In this document: one piece after another, positions 50,578 to 59,157 of the stretch
Numbering within the stretch: the stretch's first letter is position 1
How the letters are laid out: each line of letters opens with the position of its first letter
Assembly (NCBI RefSeq): GCF_051235805.1
Contig: NZ_JBPNXV010000001.1
Span: forward strand, 496,001 to 560,000
Source of the DNA: Pseudothermotoga_B sp051235805
GTDB lineage: Bacteria; Thermotogota; Thermotogae; Thermotogales; DSM-5069
Length of the DNA stretch: 64,000 nucleotides
Direction of reading: 5' to 3'
Translations under genes and position numbers: made by a program
Notes under the pieces: generated by a model
What the model was told of the DNA's origin: nothing
Seen by the model: only the letters and a program-made list of their open reading frames with translations
Databases searched by the model: none

Positions 50578-51384
50578 GTGTTGCTCGGTTTTAACGGAGC
50601 TACCTCTATGAAATGCGATCTGCTCAGTGATATTTCTGCCGCGAGCGAGGCGGGCTTTGATGTACTTGAGATCTGGAAGACCAAATTGTTTGACGCGATC
50701 AAAACACACACGACAACACAAATAGTGGGGGAGTTTGTGAAACACGGCATCGAAGCTTACACGATCAATTCACTTGAACAGGCAACTTTCAGTAAAGATT
50801 TCAAAGAAAAGGTTGAAGAGTGCGAGATGTTGTGTGCTCTCACTCAAGAGATGCGAGCGAAGGTACTGATAGTCGTTCCTGGGTTCTTAGATGAGAAGCT
50901 TCCAGAAAGAGAAATAAAGAAGGAAACAATCGGTGTTCTGAGAGAGTTCTCAAAGCTCGCAGATCACTACGAGGTGAAACTTGGTTTTGAATTTCTTGGT
51001 TTTAGCAATTGCTCTGTGAACAACCTCAATCTCGCAAGACAGATAGTGCAAGAGGTTAACCACAGGAATATAGGACTTGTGATCGACACTTGTCATTTGT
51101 TTGCCGGTGGATCTACCGTTGCCGATGTAGAAAAGACAGATCCTGAGAGTATATTCATCGTTCACGTGAATGATTTACCAAAGATCGAAAACAGAGAAAT
51201 CAAAGATTCAGACCGAGTCATGCCAACAGACGGAGTCTTACCTCTGAAGGATTTTATGCAGGCTCTCAGGAAGATCGGCTACAGTGGAGTGATCTCTGTA
51301 GAGCTATTCAACGAAGAATATTGGAAATTGAACGCCCGACAGATAGCCCAGATCGCCTACGAGAAGCTTTCGAAGTTAATGTGA
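50578..51384 (+). CDS. IolI-like inosose isomerase (xylose isomerase-like TIM barrel)
   Basis: TIM barrel of 268 aa that resembles Bacillus subtilis IolI (about 278 aa) along its length: F-N-G-A-T-S near 5-10, L-G-F-E-F-L-G near 139-145, N-I-G-L-V-I-D-T-C-H-L-F near 166-177, F-I-V-H-V-N-D near 195-201 and S-V-E-L-F-N-E-E-Y near 240-248. The metal ligands Glu142, Asp172, His198 and Glu242 (approximate) are present. IolI interconverts 2-keto-myo-inositol and 1-keto-D-chiro-inositol, so this gene may let D-chiro-inositol enter the nearby pathway. GTG start at 50578 behind GGGGGTGAGG. Monocistronic, divergent from the MBL gene. Confidence 0.78.
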   Translation: MLLGFNGATSMKCDLLSDISAASEAGFDVLEIWKTKLFDAIKTHTTTQIVGEFVKHGIEAYTINSLEQATFSKDFKEKVEECEMLCALTQEMRAKVLIVVPGFLDEKLPEREIKKETIGVLREFSKLADHYEVKLGFEFLGFSNCSVNNLNLARQIVQEVNHRNIGLVIDTCHLFAGGSTVADVEKTDPESIFIVHVNDLPKIENREIKDSDRVMPTDGVLPLKDFMQALRKIGYSGVISVELFNEEYWKLNARQIAQIAYEKLSKLM

Positions 51385-51394
51385 CAATCGAGAG

Positions 51395-51422
51395 GAAAAA
51401 ATGCCGGAGCGTTGGCTCCGGC
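51395..51422 (-). terminator. Terminator of the oxidoreductase operon
   Basis: GCCGGAGC and GCTCCGGC form a perfect 8-base stem with a four-base loop; on the minus strand ATTTTTT follows. It lies 18 bases beyond the gamma-subunit stop and close to the end of the iolI-like gene. Confidence 0.9.
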
Positions 51423-51439
51423 TAATGGGTGGGTCTATC

Positions 51440-51979
51440 TCATCCGCCTACGTGTCTTGCGCCCTCCAGAATCGCCTTGATGTTCAAATCAATAATCTCA
51501 GAGTTCTTCGAAGAGAGTTTGTATTTCATTGCTTCAATGAGAGAATCAATGTCAACACATTTTGTAGCGGCAACAAAACTTCCAAGCATCACCATGTTTG
51601 CAACTTTCACATTGCTCAACTTTTCTGCGATGTCATTCGCCGGTATCTCGAATATCTTTATGTCGGCTCTCTTAGGTTTTATGTCCACAACCGAACTGTT
51701 GATGAACAGATAGCCTTTTTCTTTGACCTTCTGTTCGAATTTCAAAAGCGAAGGTATGTTCATGGCAACGACTTCGGTTGGTGTCTCGACGACTGGTGAA
51801 GCCACTGGTTCATCGCTCACCACTACTGTGCAGTTAGCTGTACCTCCACGCATCTCAGGACCATAAGAAGGAAACCATGTCACAAATTTGTTCTCAAGCA
51901 TACCTGCTTGTGCGAGAACTTGACCCATCAACATGACGCCTTGGCCGCCAAATCCAGAAAAGATTATACTGTGTGTCAT
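51440..51979 (-). CDS. 2-oxoacid:ferredoxin oxidoreductase, gamma subunit
   Basis: Subunit of 179 aa of the four-subunit archaeal-type 2-oxoacid oxidoreductase. The N-terminal I-I-F-S-G-F-G-G-Q-G-V-M-L-M-G (5-19) is the CoA-binding domain motif, and S-Y-G-P-E-M-R-G-G near 38-46 is conserved in KorC/VorC. Decarboxylates a 2-oxoacid to acyl-CoA and reduces ferredoxin together with the alpha, beta and delta subunits encoded upstream. Overlaps beta by four bases. Oxoacid specificity (isovalerate, 2-oxoglutarate or aryl) cannot be fixed from sequence alone. Confidence 0.93.
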   Translation of the reverse strand: MTHSIIFSGFGGQGVMLMGQVLAQAGMLENKFVTWFPSYGPEMRGGTANCTVVVSDEPVASPVVETPTEVVAMNIPSLLKFEQKVKEKGYLFINSSVVDIKPKRADIKIFEIPANDIAEKLSNVKVANMVMLGSFVAATKCVDIDSLIEAMKYKLSSKNSEIIDLNIKAILEGARHVGG

Positions 51980-52737
51980 TTCTCTTCACCCACTTTGTCA
52001 ACGAAAACACCTAAGGGGTATTCTGCAGTCATGTTTTCCTCAAGCCATTTCATTGCTTCTATCGGAGGAACACCCCAATTCGTTGGGCAGGTTGACAGGA
52101 CTTCGACAAGTCCATATCCAATGTCTTTTATTTGTGCTAAGAATGCCTTCTTAATGTACTTCTTGGTTGTCAGCACATCCTTAGGTGTTGTGACTTTCGT
52201 CCTTGCCAAGAAAGCCACACCTTTGAGTTCTTTGAGCACTTCACAGATGTGTATGGGGTAACCTTCTCTTTCTGGAGTTCTGCCGTATGGAGAGGTTGTT
52301 GTCTTCATGCCGAGCAACGTAGTTGGTGCCATCTGTCCACCTGTCATTCCATAGATGGCGTTGTTTATGAAGATCGTTGTGACTCTCTCTCCTCTGTTGG
52401 CAGTGTGAATTGTTTCCGCAGTTCCTATAGCTGCCAAATCTCCATCGCCTTGATATGTGAAAACCACCAGATCTGGTCTTGCACGTTTCATACCGGTGGC
52501 AACAGCCGTTGCCCTTCCATGTGGTGCGACGGTTCCATCCACGTTGAAGAACTCATAAGCGAAGACAGAACATCCCACTGGAGCAACTATCACTGTTTTT
52601 TCTCTTATTTTCAATTCATCTATTACTTCTGCGACTAATCTGTGCACTATTCCGTGATGACAACCAGGACAATATGTGAACGGTTTTTTACTCAGAGCCT
52701 CTGGCATTTTGTAGGCTGCTGTGTACTGCATTTTCAA
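51976..52737 (-). CDS. 2-oxoacid:ferredoxin oxidoreductase, beta (TPP) subunit
   Basis: Thiamine-diphosphate-binding subunit of 253 aa. C-P-G-C-H-H-G (23-29) ligands one Fe-S-linked region, P-H-G-R-A-T-A-V-A-T-G near 72-82 and the G-D-G-D-L-A-A-I-G motif near 97-105 plus N-N-A-I-Y near 131-135 bind the TPP pyrophosphate and Mg. Overlaps the alpha and gamma genes by four bases each. Acts in the cytoplasm. Confidence 0.94.
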   Translation of the reverse strand: MKMQYTAAYKMPEALSKKPFTYCPGCHHGIVHRLVAEVIDELKIREKTVIVAPVGCSVFAYEFFNVDGTVAPHGRATAVATGMKRARPDLVVFTYQGDGDLAAIGTAETIHTANRGERVTTIFINNAIYGMTGGQMAPTTLLGMKTTTSPYGRTPEREGYPIHICEVLKELKGVAFLARTKVTTPKDVLTTKKYIKKAFLAQIKDIGYGLVEVLSTCPTNWGVPPIEAMKWLEENMTAEYPLGVFVDKVGEEK

Positions 52738-53786
52738 CGCCTCCCCACTAAGCTCTGAAGATGGGAGAATATCTCTTCTGGTGTTGGTACAACACCTGCC
52801 ATTCTGCCGTAGAATTCGATCTTGGCTTTTCCACAGGCTGCGAGCTTGACATCCTCGAGCATCTGTCCAGAACTCATTTCCACAACAAGAATTAACGACG
52901 CTCTTTCAGAGAGATTTGACAAAGCTTCATATGGGTATGGATAGAGGGATATCGGTCTGAACAGTCCGGCTTTCAATCCGCTCTCTCGCGCCATCCTCAC
53001 AACACTTTTCGCAATTCTTCCGACTGTACCATGTGCGACTATTAGAATCTCGGCATCTTCTGTGAGATATTCTTCGTAGCGTACTTCCTTTGCCTCGATT
53101 TCTCTGTATTTTTTCTGAAGTTCGAGATTCATCTTTTCTAAACCATAAGGGTCTATGTTAAAGGAGGTCACCTGTCTTGGTTCTCTATCTTTTGCACCTG
53201 TCAACGCCCAGCTGCTGTTGTCATAGGTTATCTCTCGCTCTTGCAAAGCTACAGGTTCCATCATCTGACCCAAAAGACCGTCTGCGAAGATCAGAACAGG
53301 ATTTCTATATCTGTCGGCGAGATCGAAGGCGAGTATTGTGAGCTCAGCCGCTTCCTGCACAGTCGAAGGTGATAAGACTATCAAATGATAATCTCCGTGT
53401 CCTCCGCCTTTTGTAGCTTGAAAGTAATCTCCCTGTGAAGGTTGAATGTCGCCCAAACCAGGACCGCCACGAACGACATTCACAAAAACAGCCGGTAGCT
53501 GTGCGCATGCCATGTAAGATACTCCTTCTTGCATCAAACTGAAGCCAGGCGAAGAAGTAGATGTCATGACTCGCCTGCCAACACTCGATGCACCATACAT
53601 CATGTTCACGGCTGCTACTTCGCTTTCTGCTTGCAGAAAACTGCCTTGCACTTGCGGCAACCTACGAGCCATATACTCAGTCAGCTCGCTCTGTGGTGTG
53701 ATGGGATAACCAAAGTAATTTCTACAGCCAGCGATTATTGCCGCCTCTCCAATTGCTTCGACACCTTTCATCATCACTTTTTTCAT
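52734..53786 (-). CDS. 2-oxoacid:ferredoxin oxidoreductase, alpha subunit
   Basis: Subunit of 350 aa with the pyrimidine-binding domain of the TPP enzyme. Y-P-I-T-P-Q-S-E-L-T-E-Y (27-38) and A-E-S-E-V-A-A-V (54-61, with the TPP-activating Glu) are hallmarks of PorA/KorA/VorB. G-P-G-L-G-D near 113-118 follows, and the transketolase C-terminal domain covers about 235-345. ATG is preceded by GGTGAT and lies six bases after the ferredoxin subunit gene. Confidence 0.94.
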   Translation of the reverse strand: MKKVMMKGVEAIGEAAIIAGCRNYFGYPITPQSELTEYMARRLPQVQGSFLQAESEVAAVNMMYGASSVGRRVMTSTSSPGFSLMQEGVSYMACAQLPAVFVNVVRGGPGLGDIQPSQGDYFQATKGGGHGDYHLIVLSPSTVQEAAELTILAFDLADRYRNPVLIFADGLLGQMMEPVALQEREITYDNSSWALTGAKDREPRQVTSFNIDPYGLEKMNLELQKKYREIEAKEVRYEEYLTEDAEILIVAHGTVGRIAKSVVRMARESGLKAGLFRPISLYPYPYEALSNLSERASLILVVEMSSGQMLEDVKLAACGKAKIEFYGRMAGVVPTPEEIFSHLQSLVGRR

Positions 53787-53792
53787 CTCATA

Positions 53793-54023
53793 TCACCTCA
53801 CAGCTTGTACAAACCTGAAAACAGTTATACAGGTGTCGGGGCACATCATGTAGCAAAAGCCACAGCCATTGCATTTTTCATCGGGGTCATACTGCTCTGC
53901 CGGATGATATCCTTTGGTGTTGAATTTCTCTGAGAACCTTAGGATCTTCTGCGGACAGACGTTTATACACAGTCCGCAACCTTTACACCTTTCACTGTCT
54001 ATCTCTACGTAGGCTCTTCTCAT
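53793..54023 (-). CDS. 2-oxoacid:ferredoxin oxidoreductase, delta subunit (2[4Fe-4S] ferredoxin)
   Basis: Small ferredoxin-like subunit of 76 aa. Two CxxCxxCxxxCP motifs are present: C-K-G-C-G-L-C-I-N-V-C-P (15-26) and C-N-G-C-G-F-C-Y-M-M-C-P (51-62 region), each ligating a [4Fe-4S] cluster. It passes electrons from the TPP site to free ferredoxin. The start overlaps the stop of the P-loop gene by four bases. Confidence 0.95.
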   Translation of the reverse strand: MRRAYVEIDSERCKGCGLCINVCPQKILRFSEKFNTKGYHPAEQYDPDEKCNGCGFCYMMCPDTCITVFRFVQAVR

Positions 54024-54670
54024 AAAAGTTCCTCCTTATTCTTGACAAAACGCTCTATTCGAAAGACTTCATACTTGCCTTCGTAAGGTATCGAGTTGGC
54101 AATTGCTGTAAAGAGGATTGGCTTTTTCAATATCTCTGCAGCTCTCTGAACGATCTTTTCTCCTTCCTCAACTATTTGGGAATCTGTTTTGCTACCAAGG
54201 TTTGTATTGTTGACAAGAAAGTCTATCTTGGTCTTGCTACGGTTTTCAAGGTTTCTCGCTAACTGAACAATCTCTTCACTCGTTTGACTGAATGGTCTTT
54301 TCGTGTTCACAACAAGATATACTTCAGTGTCTCTAAGATGCTCTTTAAGGTATCCCAGTACAACTATGCCTCGTTCATCGCCTCCAACATCTAAGACGAC
54401 TCTGTATTCTGGGTTGTCAAGGTAACCAGCCACAGAGGCACTCAAAACCGGCAGATCGGCGTTCAATATCCTTTCAGGTGGAGTGATCAACACTATGTCA
54501 TAATTTTCAAGGATCTTCCGAAAATCCCTTGATCTGAAGTACGGCGATACTATATCGACATCTGCTAAGGCAACTTTTGCAAAGTCCTTTCTCAGCTTTA
54601 TGGCGTAATTGATAGCCAACTCTGTTTTTCCACTTCCATACAATCCTACAAAGACGTAATTCTTTGCCAT
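54020..54670 (-). CDS. P-loop NTPase of unknown role in oxidoreductase operon
   Basis: Protein of 216 aa with Walker A G-L-Y-G-S-G-K-T (9-16). It resembles CobQ/MinD-type P-loop proteins: A-L-A-D-V-D-I-V-S-P near 34-43 is like the switch I Asp, and V-L-D-V-G-G-D near 91-97 is a Walker B-like strand; N-T-K-R-P-F near 121 follows. I do not recognise a characterised relative. ATG behind GAGGCAGAAAG. It overlaps buk by 25 bases and the ferredoxin subunit by four, so it is tightly coupled to the oxidoreductase. An assembly or cofactor-insertion role is possible but only suggested by location. Confidence 0.8.
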   Translation of the reverse strand: MAKNYVFVGLYGSGKTELAINYAIKLRKDFAKVALADVDIVSPYFRSRDFRKILENYDIVLITPPERILNADLPVLSASVAGYLDNPEYRVVLDVGGDERGIVVLGYLKEHLRDTEVYLVVNTKRPFSQTSEEIVQLARNLENRSKTKIDFLVNNTNLGSKTDSQIVEEGEKIVQRAAEILKKPILFTAIANSIPYEGKYEVFRIERFVKNKEELL

Positions 54671-55752
54671 CTTTCTGCCTCTTCGTGATAGATCTTTGGT
54701 TTCTCTTGCCCTCTTAGAACCCTCAATACACCGAGTGCAAGTGCTTTTTCTTCATCACCACCAGGGTACACCAAGACTGGTGCGATGAAAAAGATGTACT
54801 CTTTGAGCCACTTCACCATGTACTTCTCATCGTAAGCCAGTCCTCCTGTGAGAACTATGGCATCAACTTCACCCTTCATAGCGGCAGCCATCTTTCCGAT
54901 CCACTTTGCGATTTGATAAGCCATTGCTCTGTAAACAAGCTCAGCCTGCCGGTCGTTCTGATCAATTCGTTTTTGAACCTCTAAGGCGCTGTTTGTTCCA
55001 AGATAGCCTACTAAACCGCCATTACCCTTTATCCTCTTGAGAATCCATTCCTTAGAATACTTACCAGAGAAACACAGATCTATGAGTTGTGTCAAGGGCA
55101 AGGTACCGCTTCTTTCGGGTGTGAAAGGTCCATCTCCATCCAGGGCGTTGTTGACATCGACAACCTTTCCCTTCACGTGAGCACCGATCGATATTCCTCC
55201 ACCCATATGGACAACTATGAGATTGGCTTCTTCGTAGTTTTTTCCGATTTCTGAGGCAGCTCTCCTCGCCACTGCCTTTTGGTTGAGTGCGTGAAAGATC
55301 GATCTTCTCAGAAACTCTGGGTGACCTGAAATCCTTGCCAGATCAGTCATCTCATCGACAACAACAGGATCAACTATGTACGCTTTTGTTCCAGCATTCA
55401 AAGCAAGCTCATGGGCAAGTACTGCTCCCAAATTTGAGGCGTGTTCACCTTGTTTTGCATATCTAAGCTCTTCGATCATCGTTTCATCCACTTCATAGGT
55501 ACCACCTGGTATCGGTCTTAGTAATCCACCTCTTCCAACTATGGCTGAGAAGTCTTCAATCTTATACCCACTTTCTTCTAAGAACTTGAGAATCGCCGAT
55601 TTTCGGAATTCGTATTGATCAAAGATGTGTTCAAACGGGGCGAGTTCCTCGGTACTGTGGCGCAAGGTTTGTGAGAGGACCATTTTCTCATCCTCGAACA
55701 CAGCTATTTTTGTCGATGTAGAACCTGGATTGATGACCAAGATCTTGTACAA
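54646..55752 (-). CDS. buk: Butyrate kinase (branched-chain acyl kinase)
   Basis: ASKHA-fold acyl kinase of about 368 aa that converts acyl-phosphate and ADP to free acid and ATP. The N-terminal phosphate loop is I-N-P-G-S-T-S-T-K (7-15), H-M-G-G-G-I-S-I-G near 199-207 and the adenosine motif V-L-T-G-G-L-A-Y near 307-314 are as in Buk. TTG at 55752 is chosen because GAGAGG stands nine bases before it and the resulting M-Y-K-I-L-V start equals that of other Buk proteins; ATG at 55761 abuts the Shine-Dalgarno. One of two different buk genes flanking ptb. Confidence 0.9.
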   Translation of the reverse strand: MYKILVINPGSTSTKIAVFEDEKMVLSQTLRHSTEELAPFEHIFDQYEFRKSAILKFLEESGYKIEDFSAIVGRGGLLRPIPGGTYEVDETMIEELRYAKQGEHASNLGAVLAHELALNAGTKAYIVDPVVVDEMTDLARISGHPEFLRRSIFHALNQKAVARRAASEIGKNYEEANLIVVHMGGGISIGAHVKGKVVDVNNALDGDGPFTPERSGTLPLTQLIDLCFSGKYSKEWILKRIKGNGGLVGYLGTNSALEVQKRIDQNDRQAELVYRAMAYQIAKWIGKMAAAMKGEVDAIVLTGGLAYDEKYMVKWLKEYIFFIAPVLVYPGGDEEKALALGVLRVLRGQEKPKIYHEEAERWQRITSL

Positions 55753-55765
55753 CTCTCTCATCCTC

Positions 55766-56650
55766 TCAAGCAAGAATTGCCGCAAGGGCTATCGAATACA
55801 ATTTCGTTTCGTCTGAATCTGCCCTCGAAGTTAAGACTATCGGCAACTTGGCACCAAGGATCACAGAGGCAACCTTTGCATTCGCAAGAAAGACCATCGC
55901 TTTGTAGAAGACATTCCCCGCTTCTATGTCTGGCATTATGAGGACATCTGCATCACCGGCAATAGGACTCTCTATGTTCTTGTGTCTTGCTGCTTCAAGT
56001 GATATCGCGTTGTCGAGTGCAAATGGACCATCGATAATGCAGTTCTTTATTTGACCTCTGTCGTTCATCTTGCTCAAAACTGCGGCGTCGATCGTCGCAG
56101 GCATCTTGGCACTTGGAACCTCTACCGCACCTATGATAGCAACCTTGGGTTTTTCAACGGCAAGTTCTTTCATCACTCGCACAGTGGCATTTATCATGTC
56201 TATCTTTTGTTCGAAAGTTGGAGCGATTATCATGCCAGCATCACTGATTGCAAGCAGTTTGTGATAAGATGGTATATCAAAAACACTCACCATCGTGATC
56301 GTCGAACCAGTTCTCAGACCATACTCTTCTTGAAGAACTATCTTCATCAAATCCCCAGTTCTAACAGAACCTTTCATCAGTATACCGCCGTCTTTTGAAG
56401 CAATCTCGACAGCTTTCGCGGCAGCTTTTTCTTTCTCGGTATCGACTATTTGACAATCTGCTAAGTCGATCTTTGTCTGCTCGGAAATCCTTCTTATCTC
56501 TTTTTCTGGACCAACCAAAACAGGTGAGATGATTTCATATTTCATCGCCAAAGCCACGGCACTCAGAACAACATCGTCATCTGCCGCTGCAACGATCAAT
56601 CTCTTTTTTGTGCCTTTTGCTCTCTCGATCAAAGAACTCAGTCTACTCAC
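55766..56650 (-). CDS. ptb: Phosphate butyryltransferase
   Basis: Phosphate acyltransferase of 294 aa (PTA/PTB family) that turns butyryl- or branched acyl-CoA plus phosphate into acyl-phosphate. Conserved stretches are L-M-K-G-S-V-R-T near 91-98, the motif I-D-G-P-F-A-L-D-N-A near 208-217, G-D-A-D-V-L-I-M-P-D-I-E-A-G-N near 231-245 and the C-terminal R-A-D-S-D-E-T-K near 280-287. Its start overlaps the stop of the second buk by one base. It couples the ferredoxin oxidoreductase product to ATP formation by Buk. Confidence 0.93.
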   Translation of the reverse strand: MSRLSSLIERAKGTKKRLIVAAADDDVVLSAVALAMKYEIISPVLVGPEKEIRRISEQTKIDLADCQIVDTEKEKAAAKAVEIASKDGGILMKGSVRTGDLMKIVLQEEYGLRTGSTITMVSVFDIPSYHKLLAISDAGMIIAPTFEQKIDMINATVRVMKELAVEKPKVAIIGAVEVPSAKMPATIDAAVLSKMNDRGQIKNCIIDGPFALDNAISLEAARHKNIESPIAGDADVLIMPDIEAGNVFYKAMVFLANAKVASVILGAKLPIVLTSRADSDETKLYSIALAAILA

Positions 56651-57714
56651 TATGCACCACCCCAGATTTTGAGATTTTCTTCTTTCCTCAAAACTCTGAG
56701 TGCACCCAGCGCAAGTGCCTCCATTTCGTGTTCACCAGCCATGACGAAAATTGGTGCAAACCTGTATATGTACGCTTTTATCCTGTCAACAAAATCTTTG
56801 CTGTGAGCCATTCCACCGGTGAGCACTATTGCGTCAACTGAACCACACAATATTGCACACATACCCCCAATTTCCTTTGCGATTTGGTAAGCCATTGCTT
56901 CTACTACCAAATTCGCCTTTTTGTCTGTTTTTGCCTTCATGAGAGCCTCTCTCAGATCATTGGTTCCAAGATAAGCAACCAGTCCACCTTTTCCTATGAA
57001 TTTTTTCTTGAGCTCTTCTCTGGTGTATTTACCAGAAAAGCACATTCTTGCAACATCACCGACTGGCAACTCACCGGTTCTCTCGGGGCTGAAAGGTCCC
57101 TCATCGTTGGCGTTGTTGACATCTATGATCTTGCCCTTTCTTATTGCTGCCACCGAAATACCGCCACCCAGATGAACTGCAACCAAGTTGAGTTCTTCAT
57201 AATTCTTGTTGAGTTCATGTGAAACTTTCCTGCAGACTGCTCTTATGTTCAATGCATGTAGCAGACTTTTTCTCTCTATCTCTGGTATTCCAGAGAATCG
57301 AGCCTCTGGTATCATTTCATCCACTGAAACGGGATCTGTTATGTAGACAGGAATCGTTCCATTGGCAAGCTCATATCCGATAATCGCCGCGAGGTTTGAA
57401 ACGTGCTTGACTGGCGAGAGATATTTCAGGTAATGGACCATCCTTTCATCGACAAGGTATGTTCCACTCTCGAGTGGCGGGAGTATGCCTCCGCGAGCGG
57501 CTATTGCGTGAAAATCTGTGATCTTGTAGCCGCTCTTCTCGATTGCTTCGATTATGTTTCCCTTTCTGAAACTCAGTTGATCCATTAACTGTGGGTATTT
57601 CTCCAAATCTGAAATTTTATGTTCAACTTTTTCTGAGAATACACATCTTTCGTCTTCGTACACGGCTATTTTCGTTGAAGTTGATCCAGGATTTATCACC
57701 AAGATCCTGTGCAC
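56650..57714 (-). CDS. buk: Butyrate kinase (second copy)
   Basis: Acyl kinase of 354 aa, clearly diverged from the 54646 copy but with the same motifs: I-N-P-G-S-T-S-T-K (6-14), A-A-R-G-G-I near 79-84, H-L-G-G-G-I-S-V near 188-195 and V-L-T-G-G-M-A-H near 297-304. The GTG at 57714 is chosen, with AAAGGGG ten bases upstream; an earlier in-frame start lies inside the aminotransferase gene. Two unequal kinases may prefer different acyl groups or form a heteromer. Confidence 0.9.
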   Translation of the reverse strand: MHRILVINPGSTSTKIAVYEDERCVFSEKVEHKISDLEKYPQLMDQLSFRKGNIIEAIEKSGYKITDFHAIAARGGILPPLESGTYLVDERMVHYLKYLSPVKHVSNLAAIIGYELANGTIPVYITDPVSVDEMIPEARFSGIPEIERKSLLHALNIRAVCRKVSHELNKNYEELNLVAVHLGGGISVAAIRKGKIIDVNNANDEGPFSPERTGELPVGDVARMCFSGKYTREELKKKFIGKGGLVAYLGTNDLREALMKAKTDKKANLVVEAMAYQIAKEIGGMCAILCGSVDAIVLTGGMAHSKDFVDRIKAYIYRFAPIFVMAGEHEMEALALGALRVLRKEENLKIWGGA

Positions 57715-57718
57715 AACA

Positions 57719-58954
57719 TTACAACCCCTTTGAAGCTCTGTATTTCTCAAAGGCGTCTCTCAGTCTTTCGACACCTTCGTAGATCTTTTCTATTGGTGGA
57801 AGACAAAAAGACATTCTCATTGAGGAGGAAGGTTGATCGTTTGGTCTGAAGGCTTCGCCTGGTATATAGAAGACCTTGTTTTTCTCGGCAAATTCGAACA
57901 TTTCCATCGTGTTATAAAGCTCTGGCAGTGTAAACCAAATGAACAGTCCTCCATCAGGGTTTGTCCATTTAGCGCCTTTGATATCACCAAAGTTCTTTTC
58001 TAATGCCTTGATCATTGCCTCTTTCTTCTGTCTGTACAGCTCGATAGAGGGCTTTATCTGTTGCAATACATCGTACCTTTCAAGGTATCTCGCAGCCAAT
58101 CTCATGGTCAGAGATGGGCTACAAAGATCTGTTCCTTGCTTCGCAAGTACCAACTTTCGAATTATCGGTTTGTCTGCGACTACAATTCCAATCCTCAATC
58201 CTGGACACAAGATTTTGCTAAAGGTGTTCAAAAGTATTACCCTCTCAATACCTCCAAGTTTCATTATCGATGGCAGATGTTCGCCTTCGAATCTCAAAAC
58301 ACCGTATGGGTCATCTTCAACGATCATAAGGTCATACCTTTGGGCGATTTCAAGGAGAGCTTTTCTTTTTTCAACACTGGTTGTGATTCCTGAAGGATTT
58401 TGGAAATTGGAAACGATGTATATGAACTTCAGATTTCTTATCTGACCTGACTCTTCGAGCTCTTCGATTCTCTGCTGAACCATTTGCATATCTGGTCCAT
58501 CTTCTTCGAAGTTAACGACGACAAACTGTGGTTCTCTCATTCGATATGCACTCAAAGCTCCAAGATACTCTGGATCGCCAACCATTACATAGTCACCTGG
58601 ATCGATCAAAACCTTTCCGACCAACTCAAGCGCCTGTTGTGACCCCACCGTTATCAAGATATTTTCAGCAGACAAACCGTGCAGTCCATAGATCTTCTCG
58701 AGCAAAAGGAGTATCTGTTTTACCAACTCTGGGTCACCTTCTGTAACTGAGTACTGAAGTGTATATTTGTATTCCTTTTCGACAATCTCTGCCGCAATCT
58801 GCGATAGTTCTTGCCTTGGGAAGGTATCTGGATCTGGGGTACCACCACCAAAGGAAATCGCACCGGGTACATTTGCGTACTTGAGAAGCTCTCTGATCAT
58901 AGATGATTTCAATCTTCCAGCCAGCTTTGAAAAATGATACTGCTTCCCGTTCAC
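57719..58954 (-). CDS. Class I aminotransferase, 2-aminoadipate/branched or aromatic type
   Basis: PLP aminotransferase of 411 aa, related to LysN, ARO8-like and MocR-domain enzymes. I-S-F-G-G-G-T-P-D-P-D-T-F-P near 33-46 is the N-terminal substrate arm; V-G-S-Q-Q-A-L-E near 104-111 is the PLP-phosphate segment; N-P-S-G near 188 and D-D-P-Y near 219-222 bind the ring; and the PLP lysine is in T-F-S-K-I-L-C-P-G-L-R-I-G near 247-259. It makes the 2-oxoacid consumed by the oxidoreductase downstream. GTG start behind GGGGTGATC. First gene of the fermentation operon. Confidence 0.9.
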   Translation of the reverse strand: MNGKQYHFSKLAGRLKSSMIRELLKYANVPGAISFGGGTPDPDTFPRQELSQIAAEIVEKEYKYTLQYSVTEGDPELVKQILLLLEKIYGLHGLSAENILITVGSQQALELVGKVLIDPGDYVMVGDPEYLGALSAYRMREPQFVVVNFEEDGPDMQMVQQRIEELEESGQIRNLKFIYIVSNFQNPSGITTSVEKRKALLEIAQRYDLMIVEDDPYGVLRFEGEHLPSIMKLGGIERVILLNTFSKILCPGLRIGIVVADKPIIRKLVLAKQGTDLCSPSLTMRLAARYLERYDVLQQIKPSIELYRQKKEAMIKALEKNFGDIKGAKWTNPDGGLFIWFTLPELYNTMEMFEFAEKNKVFYIPGEAFRPNDQPSSSMRMSFCLPPIEKIYEGVERLRDAFEKYRASKGL

Positions 58955-59038
58955 GAGATCACCCCATTCCTTCTATATCAAAATCGTGCCAAGACAATTC
59001 GAAACACAAAAACTTCTCAAATAAAGGCATTTCACCTT

Positions 59039-59075
59039 TTGCAAATAATTGCATATTGCAAAGAGTTGCGTGCAA
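59039..59075. repeat. TTGCA repeat cluster between divergent aminotransferase genes
   Basis: TTGCA starts at 59039, 59049 and 59056, TTGCG at 59066, and TGCAA at 59071. The pattern is a 17-base unit repeated twice (11 of 17 bases equal), each with two half-sites ten bases apart, i.e. about one DNA turn. It lies in the 203-base gap between the minus-strand fermentation operon and the plus-strand aminotransferase-serA operon, as expected for a shared regulator site. Confidence 0.5.
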
Positions 59076-59157
59076 TATTTTGCTCAACACAACCCTTCTG
59101 CTGATGATATCGAACATGCTACACTAAGGTTGAAAAGTACACTAAGGAGGTGTTCAC

